Origin: Anastatus disparis
Taxonomy: Eukaryota > Arthropoda > Insecta > Hymenoptera > Eupelmidae
Length of the DNA: 64,000 nt
Assembly (NCBI GenBank): GCA_017163975.1
Contig: JAFFSR010000004.1
Span: 4,340,001 to 4,404,000 of the forward strand
Direction: 5' to 3'
The notes under the pieces were generated by a model. The model was not told where the DNA came from. It did not search any database and saw only the letters and a list, made by a program, of their open reading frames with translations. A program made the position numbers and the translations under genes. The stretch's first letter is position 1, and every line of letters starts with the position of its first letter. Below, in pieces: positions 13,201 through 28,200 of this stretch.

Positions 13201-16200
13201 TGTATATATAAACACAATTTTTCATTTAAAAGTTATATGTATACATGAATATATATGATAAAAAAGTATATAAGGAAATTTTAAAATTTCTACAATGATC
13301 TTAAAATTTCTAAAATTTCATCCTAACATCAAACAACCATACCCAACACCATATGTCTAAAAGTCCTGCGAGAAATTGCATCATTCAGCCTAAAAACTAA
13401 AGACATGCGAATAGTCACATACGCACCCGTATATAAAAAGCGTCATTGTTTTATGCTCTTGTAATAATGTGCAACACCTACTCTAGATAATCAAATAAAT
13501 CTAAAATATTTTTTTTTTCTCTTATTTTATTATCGTTTCTCAAGTACTTTGCAATTTTTCTTATCAATGCAATGTCAACCTCCGATAATAAAAACAATTT
13601 TTTTTTTCTTTTCTTTTATCGATCGTCATATCTTTCTCTTAAGTAATCTTCTCCTAAATCTTTAACACACCGCGTCATTTGATTCGTAAAAATCTATTAA
13701 CGGAATAACTGTAGCAAAATCTTGCGTAAGCGCCAGCATCAATTGCGCAAGAAATTCTAAAATAAAAGAAACAGAAAAATTTAAAAAAAAAACCAAAAGT
13801 CACCGTCATCCTTAGAAATTTTAGCGAAAATCCATTCACAATCACGTGTAAAACAAATTTTGTTTGTTTATTTTTAGTTCGGATCATATGAGAGCGTACG
13901 TTTTCAATTAATGTTTCATTATTTAAAAAAAAAAGCGAAGAAGAACAAGACGCGCGTACGCGAAAAGTTTGCAACGTATAGTTATATAGGATATACGTAC
14001 GTTTTATGCATTCGTGCTACAAGGCACGTTCGCACCTTTTTGTATATTATAAAACGATGCTTTATATATCCGCGACCTTCCACAAGTGCAGTTCTTTAAC
14101 TCCCACTACTTTACTGCCTTTTTTTTTATTCTTTGTAATACCTCCAGTCACAAATGCATGTATACATGAATGCGTTTATTCGCGTGTGACGTTTCGATCA
14201 GCAGGTGATGCTTGTGATTTTGCGAGTTTGTGTTCGTGTGTCTAGGCCGTTTTACGTACGTACGATGACGTTTGGAATTTTTTTTTTTATTGATACGTGT
14301 ATATACATGTATATAGCTGCACGCTCCGCTGTTGGTTTAGTTCGTTCAACTGGTTGTCACGTTTTATTGAGGGGAATTTTTATAGGAAAAGGTTGATTTA
14401 TGAAGGAAGACTTAATTTTTTTTTATTAATTTATTAAATATATTTTATTTTAATTGATTATCATCGAGATAATTTTTTAATATTTTAGTTTATTAAATTA
14501 TTTGAATAATAATTTTTATTTCTTAAATTAAAATAAAATTATTTTCATTCATAAAAGTTCTAATCTATCAATACATGGTACTTGAAATATAATGCTATAA
14601 TTATTCTGATTAAAAAACCATTAACATAAATTATTTTTAAAGCAAATATTAAAGAATTATATTTAATGTGATGATAATTTTTTAATAATGACAGCTTACA
14701 AAAATCAATAATTTAATTATTTTAAAATATATCAGTCTATTATTTGAAAAGAAAATTTACACGTTCCCTCTAACTTTAAATCTCACTCGTTATCCATGCA
14801 ATGCTGTAAAATCTTGAATAAAAATTTCTTTCATTGACTTATACCTAAGATATAGCATGTCCTTTCTTTTCTTTATCGTCTCTTTTTTTTATTATTTATG
14901 AAGTCGAATGACAAGCGCAATTAGTTTTGACGACTATCGGAGCACACAACTTGTCTTGAGGACGATGAGTTAAGACTAAAAATACTGATCGAATAAGGGG
15001 GTCACAGTATCTAGAGTTATGCGAGCGAATTAAAACAATTTTTTTAATTTTTCTTTTATCTCTTTTACATCCACGTTTTCAAAGTAAGAATCGCTTCCTT
15101 TGATTGATTGGATGTATGTTAAAATTTTTTTGCTCACCAAAGTGATATGAGTATAGACAATTATAAGATTAATTATTGACATCCTCTGTCGATCATAAGT
15201 TTATTTGGGGGGCGCAGTTCAATTACCGATCGATGTAAAGTAGTTTTTGTCGTTAAAAGAAAAGAAGAAAATAAACATTGACATTTTTATGATAGTTTAT
15301 AAAAATAAGAAGAATCTCATGCTATTTCATTCGAATGTTACGAGAGATCAAAAAGATACACCGCGCTTGTAGGCATTGTAAATAATCAAAATCCTCCATT
15401 AATCTTTTCGAGAATTTTTAACCCTTGATAAAAATTATTTACAACCGTTTAACAATAATTTTTAGAGTGTTTATTTTTTGGCCATTGGAAATTTAAATGA
15501 AGTTCGATAAATAAATATAGTTTTTCTGTTTAAAAAAAAAGCACTTTTAAGTATCGAAGAACATTGTATATGTGCATTTGAAAATTTATACCTCGATTAA
15601 ATCTTACACTTTGTATTTTCAAATACTTTTGAATTGAGTTATTGCGGATCTGATGATTATTTTACATGATAGACCAAAACACGATTTTGAGAAGAATTTA
15701 TGTGTAGAAAACGTGTTTACAAATCCAGTCGTAATCTTGAAGAAAATACATTTGGATTTGAAAAACTTGTCTGTTAGCATTGAAAGTTATTTACTTTTTC
15801 TTGAAGTTAGCTTTGGAAGAAAAAAAATCATAAATAATCCATTAACTTTATTACTTAATGGAAATAAATGTGTATGCATTACAAATCTTGATTACACGGA
15901 GAAACAAAGCCATTAACAATCGCAAACACTAATTTACTCATTGACTCGGTTAAAAACTATGCACAAACATTACATATCAAAAGGCTACTTAATTAACTAT
16001 GAGCAAAAAAGAAGAAAAAAAATATGACCGAAGAACTTCCCTCTACACGGTGCAAACAAAACAAAACTACAAAACAAACTACATCCGACAACTCGTCAAT
16101 TATTGCATTGTACAAAATTAGGCCGGTTTAGTTTAAAAACGAAAAAGAAAAGGTCGCGGGGTATTATATAGCCTATTTAAATTGCAACAATGCAGACAAC

Positions 16201-19200
16201 ATTAAACCATATAACGTATACACATACCAACCTGTCTAACCTAACTACTGCTTTGGGAAGAGAGAGAGAAAGTTTTAAAACAAAACTTTGTCTGTCGTTA
16301 CCTCTAAATTTATTCTTCTTCTTATTATTATTCTCCATACCATCCAAAACCAGACTCCTTTGCTTAAATTCCTTCTTCTCTATATACTTCTTCTTCTACT
16401 CTCTCTTACGTCTTCTGTTCCTTTTTAAAAGCAGACAGTTTAACATAACCTATAATGTCTCGGACGTATATACAGAACGCACACGGCATAGGGTCGAAGA
16501 CACACGCGTAAATATTGTTTAAGTCTGCTGCGCGATTTTGTTCGACGATAAAACCGCCGCATATCCACCCCCGGCTTTTTGGAGATATTTCCAAGAAAAG
16601 GCTTATACTACCAACGACGAGTCTATGGTCACGTATACGCGAATATGAGAAATAAAGAACCTCGGACTTTAGTATAAATCATTTTTTAATGCTCTAGTAT
16701 CTCTCTTGTATGTTTTGGTCATTATACATTCTTATTCATGTGACACAAATCCTTGCAGACTTTGTTTATATTTTCATCTTATACCTAGGACCGTTTAATT
16801 AAAGAATAAATTTTGGCAAATTTCACGTTAAGATTCGAATTACATGGAAAATTGTAAACATAATTATAATATTTGGATTTTAATGTCACTAGATCGCAAA
16901 AAATAGCGAAAACCATTTATAATGTTTCATGTGATGCAATGTTAAGATTACAGGAAACTTTCGTTATATATTCTAAAAATCATAATTCGAAATAACTTCT
17001 TAATCAATGATTCATCTAAGAACTGTGAAATGATATAAGAAGAACATTATTTATGTCTTTTAATATGTTACTTTGATCAGAGCTTTTAGAAATGACATTT
17101 TGATTATCATAGTAATTATTTTACATGTTTATTTCGATTATAAATTCCTCAGTATCACTAGAAAAAATATAATTGATTTTTCATGTCATGAATTTCTAAA
17201 TTAAAAAATTCTACAATTAATATTCTTTAAATTAAAATTTTTTTGATAGAAAAAATTTGAATATTAACGTTCTAAGTATTTTTTACAGAATGCATATATA
17301 AAAAGTCAAAATACCACAAAAAATTAGTAATCTAATCTTTGAATTAAAGTTAAATTGTCAAATTTAAATTTTTCTACAAATAATCTTGAGATATCCGAAA
17401 ATATTTAATTTTTTTCGTTCAACACCCGGAAACAGAAAGCAATCGATGATAATTGATTGGGAAAAAGAAAAATCGAATCACGTGGAAATAAACAGTATAC
17501 TGCAAAGCATTTGAAACTACCTCGTGATTTAGCGTTTAACGATGTTCCAAAACATTCGGACATACGTGATGCTATGCAGGCAGCGCATATCGTGTATTGT
17601 TGGCTCGCGCGCACAACTCAATATATAAATTCGCAATAATTCAACGAAATACACACATATATGAGCGAAAAAGTATTAAAAATTTTTGGCTACCAATGCG
17701 ATGTTCAGTCCCGTTCACCAAGATCAACTCTGCCCACGTGTTTCTTAATAAAACGAAGGGGGTATTCCTTTTAGAAACCGCATTAGTCATGCGGATCTTC
17801 TTTCCTCTTTTTTATTCTTTTTTTTTCGTTGTGTTCTGGTCTTCCTCTCTCGATTTATAGACTTGCATTGTGGTGGATAGAACGAATGGACCTAAACAAG
17901 CAATGATTTCTTTTTTTTTTTTTTAAATAGTTTAGCTTCCTTTTTTTTCTTGTAATAGTAAACGGTTCCTTTTTTTCTACTGAAGAATTTGTAGAATTTA
18001 TACGATTGGTGTTAAGATACTAGGCAGATTGGGTAAACGATTTAATTTCCCTGTGAATGTTTAATTTTAAGAAGTGAGAACTTTGAAATAAAAATTATGA
18101 AATTCTTTCTAATTTAAAATTGAATACGGTACTTCACCCAACCGATTAACAAATCGATGATACAATTTTATCGAGAACAAAGGAAATCACCAATTATTTA
18201 TAACAAGTAATTTCCTCTTATATAAATATCTAATAAAGCATTTAGATATTACTCATGGGGATAACAGATATAGCATCTATTGGATCTATAAAATTAACTT
18301 AAAGAAAGTACCTAAAGAAATTAATTCTGATGATTATCTATGACAGAAGGCTATTTTTAGATTTCTTTATAATTTTATCAATTAATACGTAATAATTTAC
18401 TCTATAAATAAGTAAAGTGTAATAGGAAGTAAAAAAAGAGTTATATATACAACATATTGTATCAGTAATGTAATGTCTTATAATTTACAAACGATTTGGG
18501 TTAACACGCATTGTAAATTTTGTAAATTTCAAATAATATTAATATTTTCTAAGATAATTAAAAGGTAGACTAAACTTACGGTTGTTTGGAATCTATTAAA
18601 TTTCAATGTATCCGCACACTTTAAAATTAAGTTCTTTGGCACATATTTTAGTCTGCGCTAACTAATAGTTGTTTGAGGTTTTGTCGAAATTAGAAACTCG
18701 CGTATCTGCTAATTGTATTATAAATTTATTTTGATTTTATTTTTATTATTTGATTATTCGTTTAAGCTTTTTTTTGTTTCTCTTTTTTATGAGGCTATTA
18801 CTTCATGAGATAAGTACATTGATACATTTCCTTGTCGTTTTATTTAAAATGAAAATATTTACAATATGTTGCAAGAAATTAAGTGTATTAAAAAAATTTT
18901 GTAGCAATTTCTAGCATAAACTGTTTCTATTCTGACCTAATTAATCTTATAATGATTTCTCCTAACCTCAAATATCTCACTTTTTCGTCAATAAATGATC
19001 AATTCGTAGAAATAAAAAAGTTCCATCATAACTTATAAAATTCTTCAATGACGGTGACTTTGACTTACTACCGTTATTTTAAATATTTCAATCAATGTTG
19101 AATCGATTTGAATACCCTTGAAGTCTATCAAAACTATCGTCTATTAATATTCAAATTTCTCTTATTTTCCATGCAATGTGTAAAATATTAAACTAAAAAA

Positions 19201-22200
19201 AATAAGAATTTTTTGTTTCTATGATTTTTAATACTTACATAACTATAAAATTTGATATCAAAGAAGCATATACCGTTGCTTTATTAATTTAATACAAGAT
19301 TATCATGTAAGCTATGCAAATTAATTTCTAAATAACAAATCAGCTTTCTAACGTTATTGAGTTGTAAAGCATTTTCCTGAAAAAAAAAGGAAAAATAAAC
19401 AAAAATCTTGTCTAAAAGCAGTAGGTGATACGTTAGCCACTGCTGTACATTGTACGGATTGTAAATAAACTTGTTTTATTTACTACCTTCGTTTTCGTAA
19501 CGTTGTAACTAAATTTTGTATTTCCAACGATATGTTATTCTAATCATTAGGCTCGGTGTGCTTATGTTAAAAGATTTGCTTTTGTTATTTTATTGAGTTT
19601 TATACTTTTTAACTCGAAAGTTTACTGCCGTGGTTATTACCATATTCGTGTAGCGTTGGATTTATTTTAGAAGCAGTTTGGAAAATGTGAAATATGACTC
19701 TATTAAAATTTTTGCTACCGCAAAATGTATAATTTTGATTTTCATTAAACTCGTATTATTATGTTTTGGATAACCGTTAAGGAAACGGCTTTTCAAAAGT
19801 TGATTTTATCAACTTAAATTTATAAGGATTCGATTAAAGATTAATAGATTAATTTCAAACTAATTAATTTTTACTAATTTTTCTTGCAAGGTATATATAC
19901 TGACGATGAATTCGATGTGTTTATAAATATACAAGTTAATAAAAGTTTATTGATAATCGTTAAATATAACTTGTTCTAATTTGGAAAAATAAATTGCTTG
20001 CATATATAATGCAATGAAAATTACTCTATTAAATTCCAAAAAAATAGTTTTACATAAACTGTTTTTGTTATAATCGATGAATTTTGAATAATTAACGTGA
20101 AAATCATTTGACATAACCTCAAATATCTCGCTTTTTCATGAATAAATAATCCGTTGATTGAAACAGAATAAAAAATTTTCCACATTTCAGCATCTTGCTT
20201 TAAATCTCTATCATAACTTTTGTCATGCATTGTCATAACAACCAAACACGCACAACTTACTGCTTTTACACTTTATAGCCACAAATCAAGCTTTCCTCTC
20301 GCACAATAATATAAAGACGCATCTTTCCATAAGATTTAATAGTTAGGAATACCACCAAGAGCGTTATTGAAATTTATACCTTTTTTTTTCTTCTCTCTCT
20401 ATATGGTGTGAGTCCAAGTCTAATGATAAATATACCTTTTAAGTTGACTCTTAAAATCTTCACGTGAATACTTATAAATATAAAGGCGAATCTTATCGTA
20501 TAAGATATAATTATAAGTTGGAAACCCGTAGGGAAGCATACATTAGACTAATGTTATTCATTTTCAACACCGTGTAATAATGAATTTTTTACATGACTTA
20601 TATACATAATTGAATTTTTGTATTATAAGAGACAAAAATGAAAAATGCTTTGGCTAATGGTTACAAGGAGGCAGAGGAGATAAAGTTACAAATGGCGATA
20701 ATATTGTGCTAATGATCGGCATCGATGATCGGTATCAAAGTTATACACTTTGCTCGAGAAAAATGTTGGTTTTATTGTGATATTTACATGCTTTTAATTA
20801 GTATAATTAGATATGAAACTTTAATCTTTGCACGTAACGAGTTTACTTATTTGGTAATAAATTTTTTTAAATTTGGTTCTATTGTTTTATTTTTATACAA
20901 AAATTATATTTGTTTTAATTTAATACAATAACAATATTAAATTTTACTATTTTATTATAATATACTCTAAAGTTTTTGCTTAATAATTTTATATTGACAA
21001 ATAATAATTGAAGAGAAAAAATTTAGTACTGAAAAAATTCGTTGTCAAAAAATTAATCTTTAAACAAAATTTTTTTTATTTTATCATGAAAATTTATTAA
21101 GAATAATTTTTCATTTAATTTCATAATCTTCAAATTTAACTGTCAACCACTGTTTCGTTAATTCTAAACTTGAGTAATATATAACAGCTTTTAAAAGATT
21201 TCCACGTTTCCAAAGTTCACTTTCACAAATAATTATCTTTATGATCTCATTACAATATATCTAATTTGATAAAAAATAAAGAGAATAAAAATTTTAACAA
21301 ATTTCCTTAAAAAAAAGAAGAAAAAATTTGAATTTGAATATTACATAAAGATAAAAACTATTACCAAAAAATTTTTCATTCCCCTTTTATTCATGTAATC
21401 TTAACATAAAGTCCATTCCCATCGTTGGCTCTTGCATGTATAACAGGCTTTAAAATGCGTATGCACAATATTCAAAGGAGGCGATAATTGAATTTGCTGC
21501 GGGGCACCGTACCACCTACGCTCATCTCTCTCTCTCTCTTTCTTTCTCTTTTTTTCACTGTATCTTTCTCTTTCTATCTTTTTAACAAGACAACATATCT
21601 ATATATGCGTACGCATGAAATTCAGGCTAATGATGCATATAGCTTTTGCTTACTACAAGTTGATTTTTTTTTTCTTTTTTTTTAAACTTTATTAACTCGC
21701 AGGCTTGTATGATCGTGGCGAAGAGATAAAAGGCGTAAGATACGATTTTATCGAGTGCAAGAATCAAGATTTCTTCTTTCTTTTTTTCCCCTGATTTTTC
21801 CTTTTTTATTTTGATTATCAAAGTGTTGACGTTGTGTTTGAGTTGGTGATTTGTAAGTTAGGAAAATGTAAAAATTGTATCGGTAAGCATTGTAAGACGA
21901 ATGACGCAAGTTGAATTTTCAAATAGCCAGCTACTTATGTGTACTACAGATTTTTAATAATTGCATCATTTTTATTAAATTTAAAAATTTATGCATTTGT
22001 TTAATTTTTATTTTTTTTGTATCTAAACTTTTAAATTATCAATTTTATTGTATATAAAAATAAAAGTTAATTCGAAAATTATTCTTTGAAACGTTTAACT
22101 ATAGAAAGCACGTTTAAACCAATTTTCTCACCGGTATAATTTTTTAATAAACTTAAAATTTTATAGTAATTTTCGCAACCTTACAATTTTACCTAATTCT

Positions 22201-25200
22201 ATTGAATTATGATTATGATGATTGGAAAAATACTTGTAACCCTGCATGTATTGAATTTTTGAATCGTATCAAATTTTATTTTATTTTCTTTTTTACTTTA
22301 GTAGTATTACAAATCATGAAATTAAAAATATTTACTTTTATAATCTATAAATACAATAAAAATTGAATAATAATAATAATACGGAAAAAATAAAACATTT
22401 AAATATAAGCACAAAATGCAAAACGAAAATATATGAAAAAAACTAAAAAAAAAAATCTTATTTAAATCCCCACTTATCTTAAGAAAATCCTTGAGATTTT
22501 AGTGACCAGTGCCAAAATATAAACTTTTAAAACAGATAACTAATACCCATCACTGTGTACGTAAATTTAAAGAATCATTCGAGGAAATGACCCTGTTTTT
22601 TCGATTAAGCCATTTATCGTTCGGCATTCAACACTAACATTATAAAAAAACAATGTATTATACATATACACGTACATAATATATGAGTATAAGATAAAAA
22701 AAAAACATGCACCCGTAAAGTGCAAGTTTGGTTTATATATAGACAAGCCTTTTGATGTTAAAAATTTTCACCGGGTTTATTATGCATACGTCACAACAAG
22801 TGGCAATAGCAACCGCGTCATAGTATAATTTTTCGATAAGACAAACAAAAAGGTAGAAGAAGAAAAGACAAAAACAAAAGGAGCATAATAAACGTATATA
22901 CACGAAGAGAGAGAGAATAAAAAATGTGTAAGAGACAAACTATAAAAAGGAAGAAAAAAAGATAGCGAAACATGATTTTCAACGTAATAAACAAGTGAGA
23001 AAACATTGCGAGATATGCATCAAATATGCATATATATATACATGTGTTGAGATAGAAAAAGAGAGTGAGCATTTTAGACACACGCGCACGGTAGGACATA
23101 TTTGTACATATGCAATTATTATACTTGCATATGTTTATCTTTCATTTATATATGTTGTTTTTTTCTTCTTTCTTTTCGGTACATATTGAAGCATTAGGGT
23201 TTTAGACGCGAATATACGACATTATTACACACATAGAGTTTTGCATATTAACGGGTATGTAAATTTAACGTTATTTTACATACGATGATATTATAATGCT
23301 CTCGGGTAATTAAAAACTCGTTAATACGTTAAGGATGATGTCTTTGATGTTTTATGTATGTATAGAGTGCATTTTTAATTAAACGTTAACGTAATTTGTA
23401 GAAAAATAAATTGCTTTAGTGACTTGGATCGTAAATACATTGAGTTTTTATGATTATGGAATTCTTAAAGTATTCTAGTGCGGTACACACATTAATATTT
23501 GTACAAACAAGCAAAAATGCACACCTGCATTGTAAAAATAAATATTGACTGTAATTGTAGCCATTAAATTTACGAATATAGTCTCTACAAAATATGATTA
23601 TATTTTTACTAAAAAAAGTAGAAATTATAAAAATTATTAAAAAAATTAAATTTCCCGTTGCTGAATAAAATAGAATAAAAGATTCACCCCGATTTTCAAA
23701 TGAAAATAAAATCAAATGCAATATATCCTTTGAACTAAAGATTTTATTTGGTACGACGATTACGATCAAATTTCCAAAGCGTGTAAATATATTAGTCTTG
23801 ATTGGGGCATCACTTTTTGCAATCTTCTAAAAATTTTATAAAAAATTGTTTAATTCCATTTATATAATCTAAAATCTTATCAACCATAGCGTGCAATAAT
23901 GCTTAAAATTTGTTCTCCAAAAAATATCTCTGCGTACACCTTCTAACTTGTAAATCTCGAATTTTATTCTCAATTTTCCTTTACACAGAACGCTAGTCGC
24001 GCGCTCAATGTTCCGTGGCGTGTAATAAAATCGTTCAACCACGTGCAAAACGATATAACTAGATTGAAATCGAAAACGTTGGTGTGTTACGCTAATCGTT
24101 TCGTACATACATGCCGAGGCGTCTTGCCCTTAGGCATTAAAATTTACGCCCAGACGAAAAAGAAAAAAAAAATTAACCGAGAAAAAAAAAAGAAGTTCAT
24201 TTAAAACATGAACACGAGCATGCTATGTGTATGTAAGTAAAGGTTTGGATATACAAGGAGCGATAGGAAAACAAGTTTTCTCTCTTTCCTTCGGATACCT
24301 CAAACATAATAAAACACGAAAAGGTGGTTACTTTTAGGTACAATAATAAATGCCAGTTTAATTTTTTCTTTTTTTTTCATCAAACATTATTGTTTTGCAA
24401 AAATTATATGCCAAGTTGAGAATGCGCGTGTTTTAATGTAGGTGTTGAGAGGTCATAAAATTGACCTAAAAATTGTTGTTTTTTACAGACTATTGAAATA
24501 ATGGGAGATATAATGTTTTAAAAATTTTTTGTTACTTGATCTCTGAAAAATGATTTCAGTGATTTGAATGAGATTGAGTTAAGATGAGGTTATTGACCCT
24601 TTTGAACGTCGTTTTTTCTTTATTAATTTTATTAATATTCATTAAATTCTATAAAATAATTAATAAATGTTATGATACAATTAAATACTCTAAAATAAAA
24701 ACGAATAATTTTAAGTGCTCTCACACAATCAATGAGAGCTCATTTAAAAAAATTATTTTGACCTTTAAAAAGACCGTTGCTCTCGAATTTTAAATAATTT
24801 AATTTTTTTAAAAAGGTTCAATCTTGTAAAATTTGAGGAAAAAAGTCATTGACCCCTTAAGCGTACAAATTTTATAGACCCCTAAAAATGAAAATTTTTT
24901 CAGTCTTAAAAGAGAGGTATCAATTAGATCTACACTAAGAAACACCATGTATAAAGTTTCTGGTAAATTTATATTGAAGCAGTTGTTTCAATATATAAGT
25001 AGTTCGTTGCTCCTCTTACATACGAAAATTTTCTTTTCTTTATATTTTTTTGACTATTTTTAAAATGTCTACTTAATTTCTAAATCAAGCCCGATGTTTT
25101 TCAAATTGACATTGAAAATATATTCATTTAACAGATGTTCTTTCGATTTTCCATTACATTATTTTTACTCTGTTGAAAAATATTAAACAAATTAATTTTT

Positions 25201-28200
25201 TTTATTTAACATTTCTTTTTGTAACAAAATATGTAACTGAATTTAAATATTTGATAAAATAAAAATGAATATATATTTCAAATTTCATGAAATTTAAAGG
25301 TTATCTTAATATTGTATTTTCAATAACATGTAATTAAAGTTTCTCTTCCACATAAAATAAGTAAAATTTAAAAAATATTAATAAAATAATCTTGTTATAC
25401 ATTTAATATTTATAGTTTATAAATTAACGTTTAAAATTATAATATCCGACACGTTAATAGCCTAACACTTTAGAAAATTCCATCGGCGAATCCATTAAAT
25501 TTTACAGTGCTTAAAGACCTAAATGCATATATACATTTAAGTAAATTACTAAACTTTAAATTATACCTTTCGATATTAAATAAAACTATAAGTGACTAAA
25601 AATAAAATGTCAAACTCGCAATATGTATTTATAACCTATAAATGAACATGCTTGAATGAAATGTATATAAATGAATATGTAAATTTAAATTGAATTTGAT
25701 AAATAACAAAGTTTAATATCAATATCGATAAAAATAAATGTATTTCAATACGTATCAAAATTATCTAAAGAAATATAAAAGAAATCATTTCTATATATTT
25801 TGATACATAATATTTCTAAAAGTCAATGGATATTTTATAAGTAGCGAAAAAATTTTTCATACAAAAACAGCCGTAGATTTTAATTGAAAGATTTATCAGT
25901 CGAACCTGCCGGATGATATTTTTCCTTTATTTTATCACGGAAAAACTGGTTTCTCTTTCATTTCTCTGTTACGTTTTAAAAGTTTAAAAATATTTTTCTG
26001 TTTTTTTTTTCATCTATTTTTTTTTAAACGTCTCCGTATAGATACTTCAATTAAGATAAAAGGCGCATGGGTGTTGGGGATAGTTATTAAATTTACTCGG
26101 CTTGAAATCTTTTATTTTAGCGAAACAAGTATGAAAAAAGGAGAAAAAATATTTATAATATTTTAACGCCTCTGGGTGTTTCTTAACTAAAAAAGAAGTT
26201 TGATACGAGCGCATTTCATAAGGTGTTACGACACCCACAGGGTGAGAAAATTAATAATGAACGTTTATTTAAAAGGATAATGAAGATCGATTATTCTTTA
26301 TTGATACAAACAACGTGTTTATATAGAAATTTTTTTCTCCTTTTTCATAACGTTTATGTCGTACTACTGGCTTGATAAATTGCATATTATATAATTGAGA
26401 TTTTAATTTCAAAGATTAAAAATAAATTATTCAATTTTAGCCTGAACTATTATTTCTTTATTAACTACTATAAGAGCTTATTTTGATATTAACAATAGTG
26501 TTTATTGTTTATTAAGTAGAAATTTTCTAGTCGAATAAACAAACTTTTATTTTTATCTTATCTAAATTTATTTAAAATGCTATACCTTTAATGAACGATT
26601 TAGATAAGCTGACGTAAATTGTTTTAAATTGTTTAATTTATAATAATTTGTAGTGAAGGATAATTGTTAAATATTTCGATAAAATTGATAATTAACTCTG
26701 TCGATTGTATGTATTTTGTGTTCTTATATTCGAATTATAGTTCATAAATTACTTGAATTAGAAAATACGGATATCTAGTAATTTCAACCTCATAAAATCA
26801 ATAATTTGTTTTAAATTAAGAAAAAAATAGTTTAGGAATTCATTTTTTTTCTAAGGAAAAATACTATATTTACATTGACAATATGAATTTAACATTTCAA
26901 CTTCTCAACTTTGTCTAATATAAATAAGAAATTTCAAAATCTTCAATCACATCATCCCTAAACATTTTCAAATTTTAAACATTCATAAAAAATGTTTAAA
27001 CATATACGTATATTCTCGATTTCATGTTAAATCCTATTAAAATACAAAGTAAACTATGCAAAAACTATATCAGTAAATCCGTTTTTCTTAAGGAAAGAAA
27101 ATGAAAGAAAAGAAAAGAAGAAAAAAAGAAAAATAATGATCACAAGGTTGTATATAACGAAAAAGCCTTGCTCAAACGCTCACCTCGTCAAATGAGTATA
27201 ATACGCCAAACAAGCACATCCGGTGCTTGCTTTTCCATCCAAAAAAAGAGGAAGAAAAAAAAAATACTACAAAAATATTCATCCTTGTGATTCTGTACGT
27301 TACATGACAATTTGATAATTTAGTGTACTTTAACAAAAAAAAAATTATTTGATTTATATAAGTCTAAAGATTGTACACCCACTATGAGGATACTAAATTT
27401 AGAATTTTGAGATTTAATTTGTGATTTGTGAATTTTGTGCACAGACTATTTAATGTGATTAATGTTTTTTCTCGTACTCAAATTATTCACTCTTAATTTC
27501 TTAGTTGAAACTTACTCGCTTATTGCACTTCTGATATATTTTCCAATTATTATTCAGGCATGTCCATTCAATTATGCGTGTATGCATACAACTTTAATAT
27601 GTAAATTTATGTAACATAACAATCCGATTATTTTTCATAAACTTTAGTTTATAATAAAGGAAAAGGAAAAGTTCATAAATTTTCAGTTGTTACGGTGAAA
27701 TGAATATTTGTTTATTCTAATCTTTAGTAAATCTAAAACCAGTGAAAGCTGAACCTCCAATTAATACGAATAATAATTTACCTCGAAACCAATAAAACTG
27801 TTGAAATCGTAAATTAATCGTACAACCAAGCGAAACTAGAACTAAATTAATGAACTTGTAAAATATAAACTCAACAAAGGTTGAAATAAAAAACATAAGC
27901 TTATAAAATTTACTCAATGAAACATTATACATACACTCACCTAAGCCTAATAAATTAACTCATAAACGAACGCGAAAAGTATACATATCTGTTTCGAAAA
28001 TCCAGGTCAATATCCATACCCTAACCTTTAAACTATAATGGTCACGTTTAACCAATATTCATAAACCACATATATGTAAATAGCGAGTATTTTTTTTAAT
28101 TACCCATGCAATTCAACTTTCATTCAATGCGATTTTATATAAACTATAACGTAACGTTGATGCATCCATTGAAATTAAAAAGAAAAAATAATAATAACCC

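Noticed and set aside
13675..13974. 99-codon minus-strand frame
   Set aside because: Low-complexity Phe-rich middle, overlapped by other frames; no motif.
17457..17639. 60-codon frame with balanced composition
   Set aside because: Begins at a TTG, has no recognised motif, and lies in one of several CpG-bearing patches; no splice sites support it.
20311..20525. Direct repeat ATAAAG.CG.ATCTT...ATAAGAT
   Set aside because: Short, gapped similarity that may arise by chance in AT-rich DNA; not strong enough to call.
27170..27260. Minus-strand exon ending at a GAG|GTGAGC donor
   Set aside because: The donor is good but upstream there is a pyrimidine run without AG, and the short peptide is not recognisable.
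27930..27960. Minus-strand ratchet point (CTTAG|GTGAGT)
   Set aside because: The upstream tract is not pyrimidine-rich enough and no minus-strand gene is known to span it.
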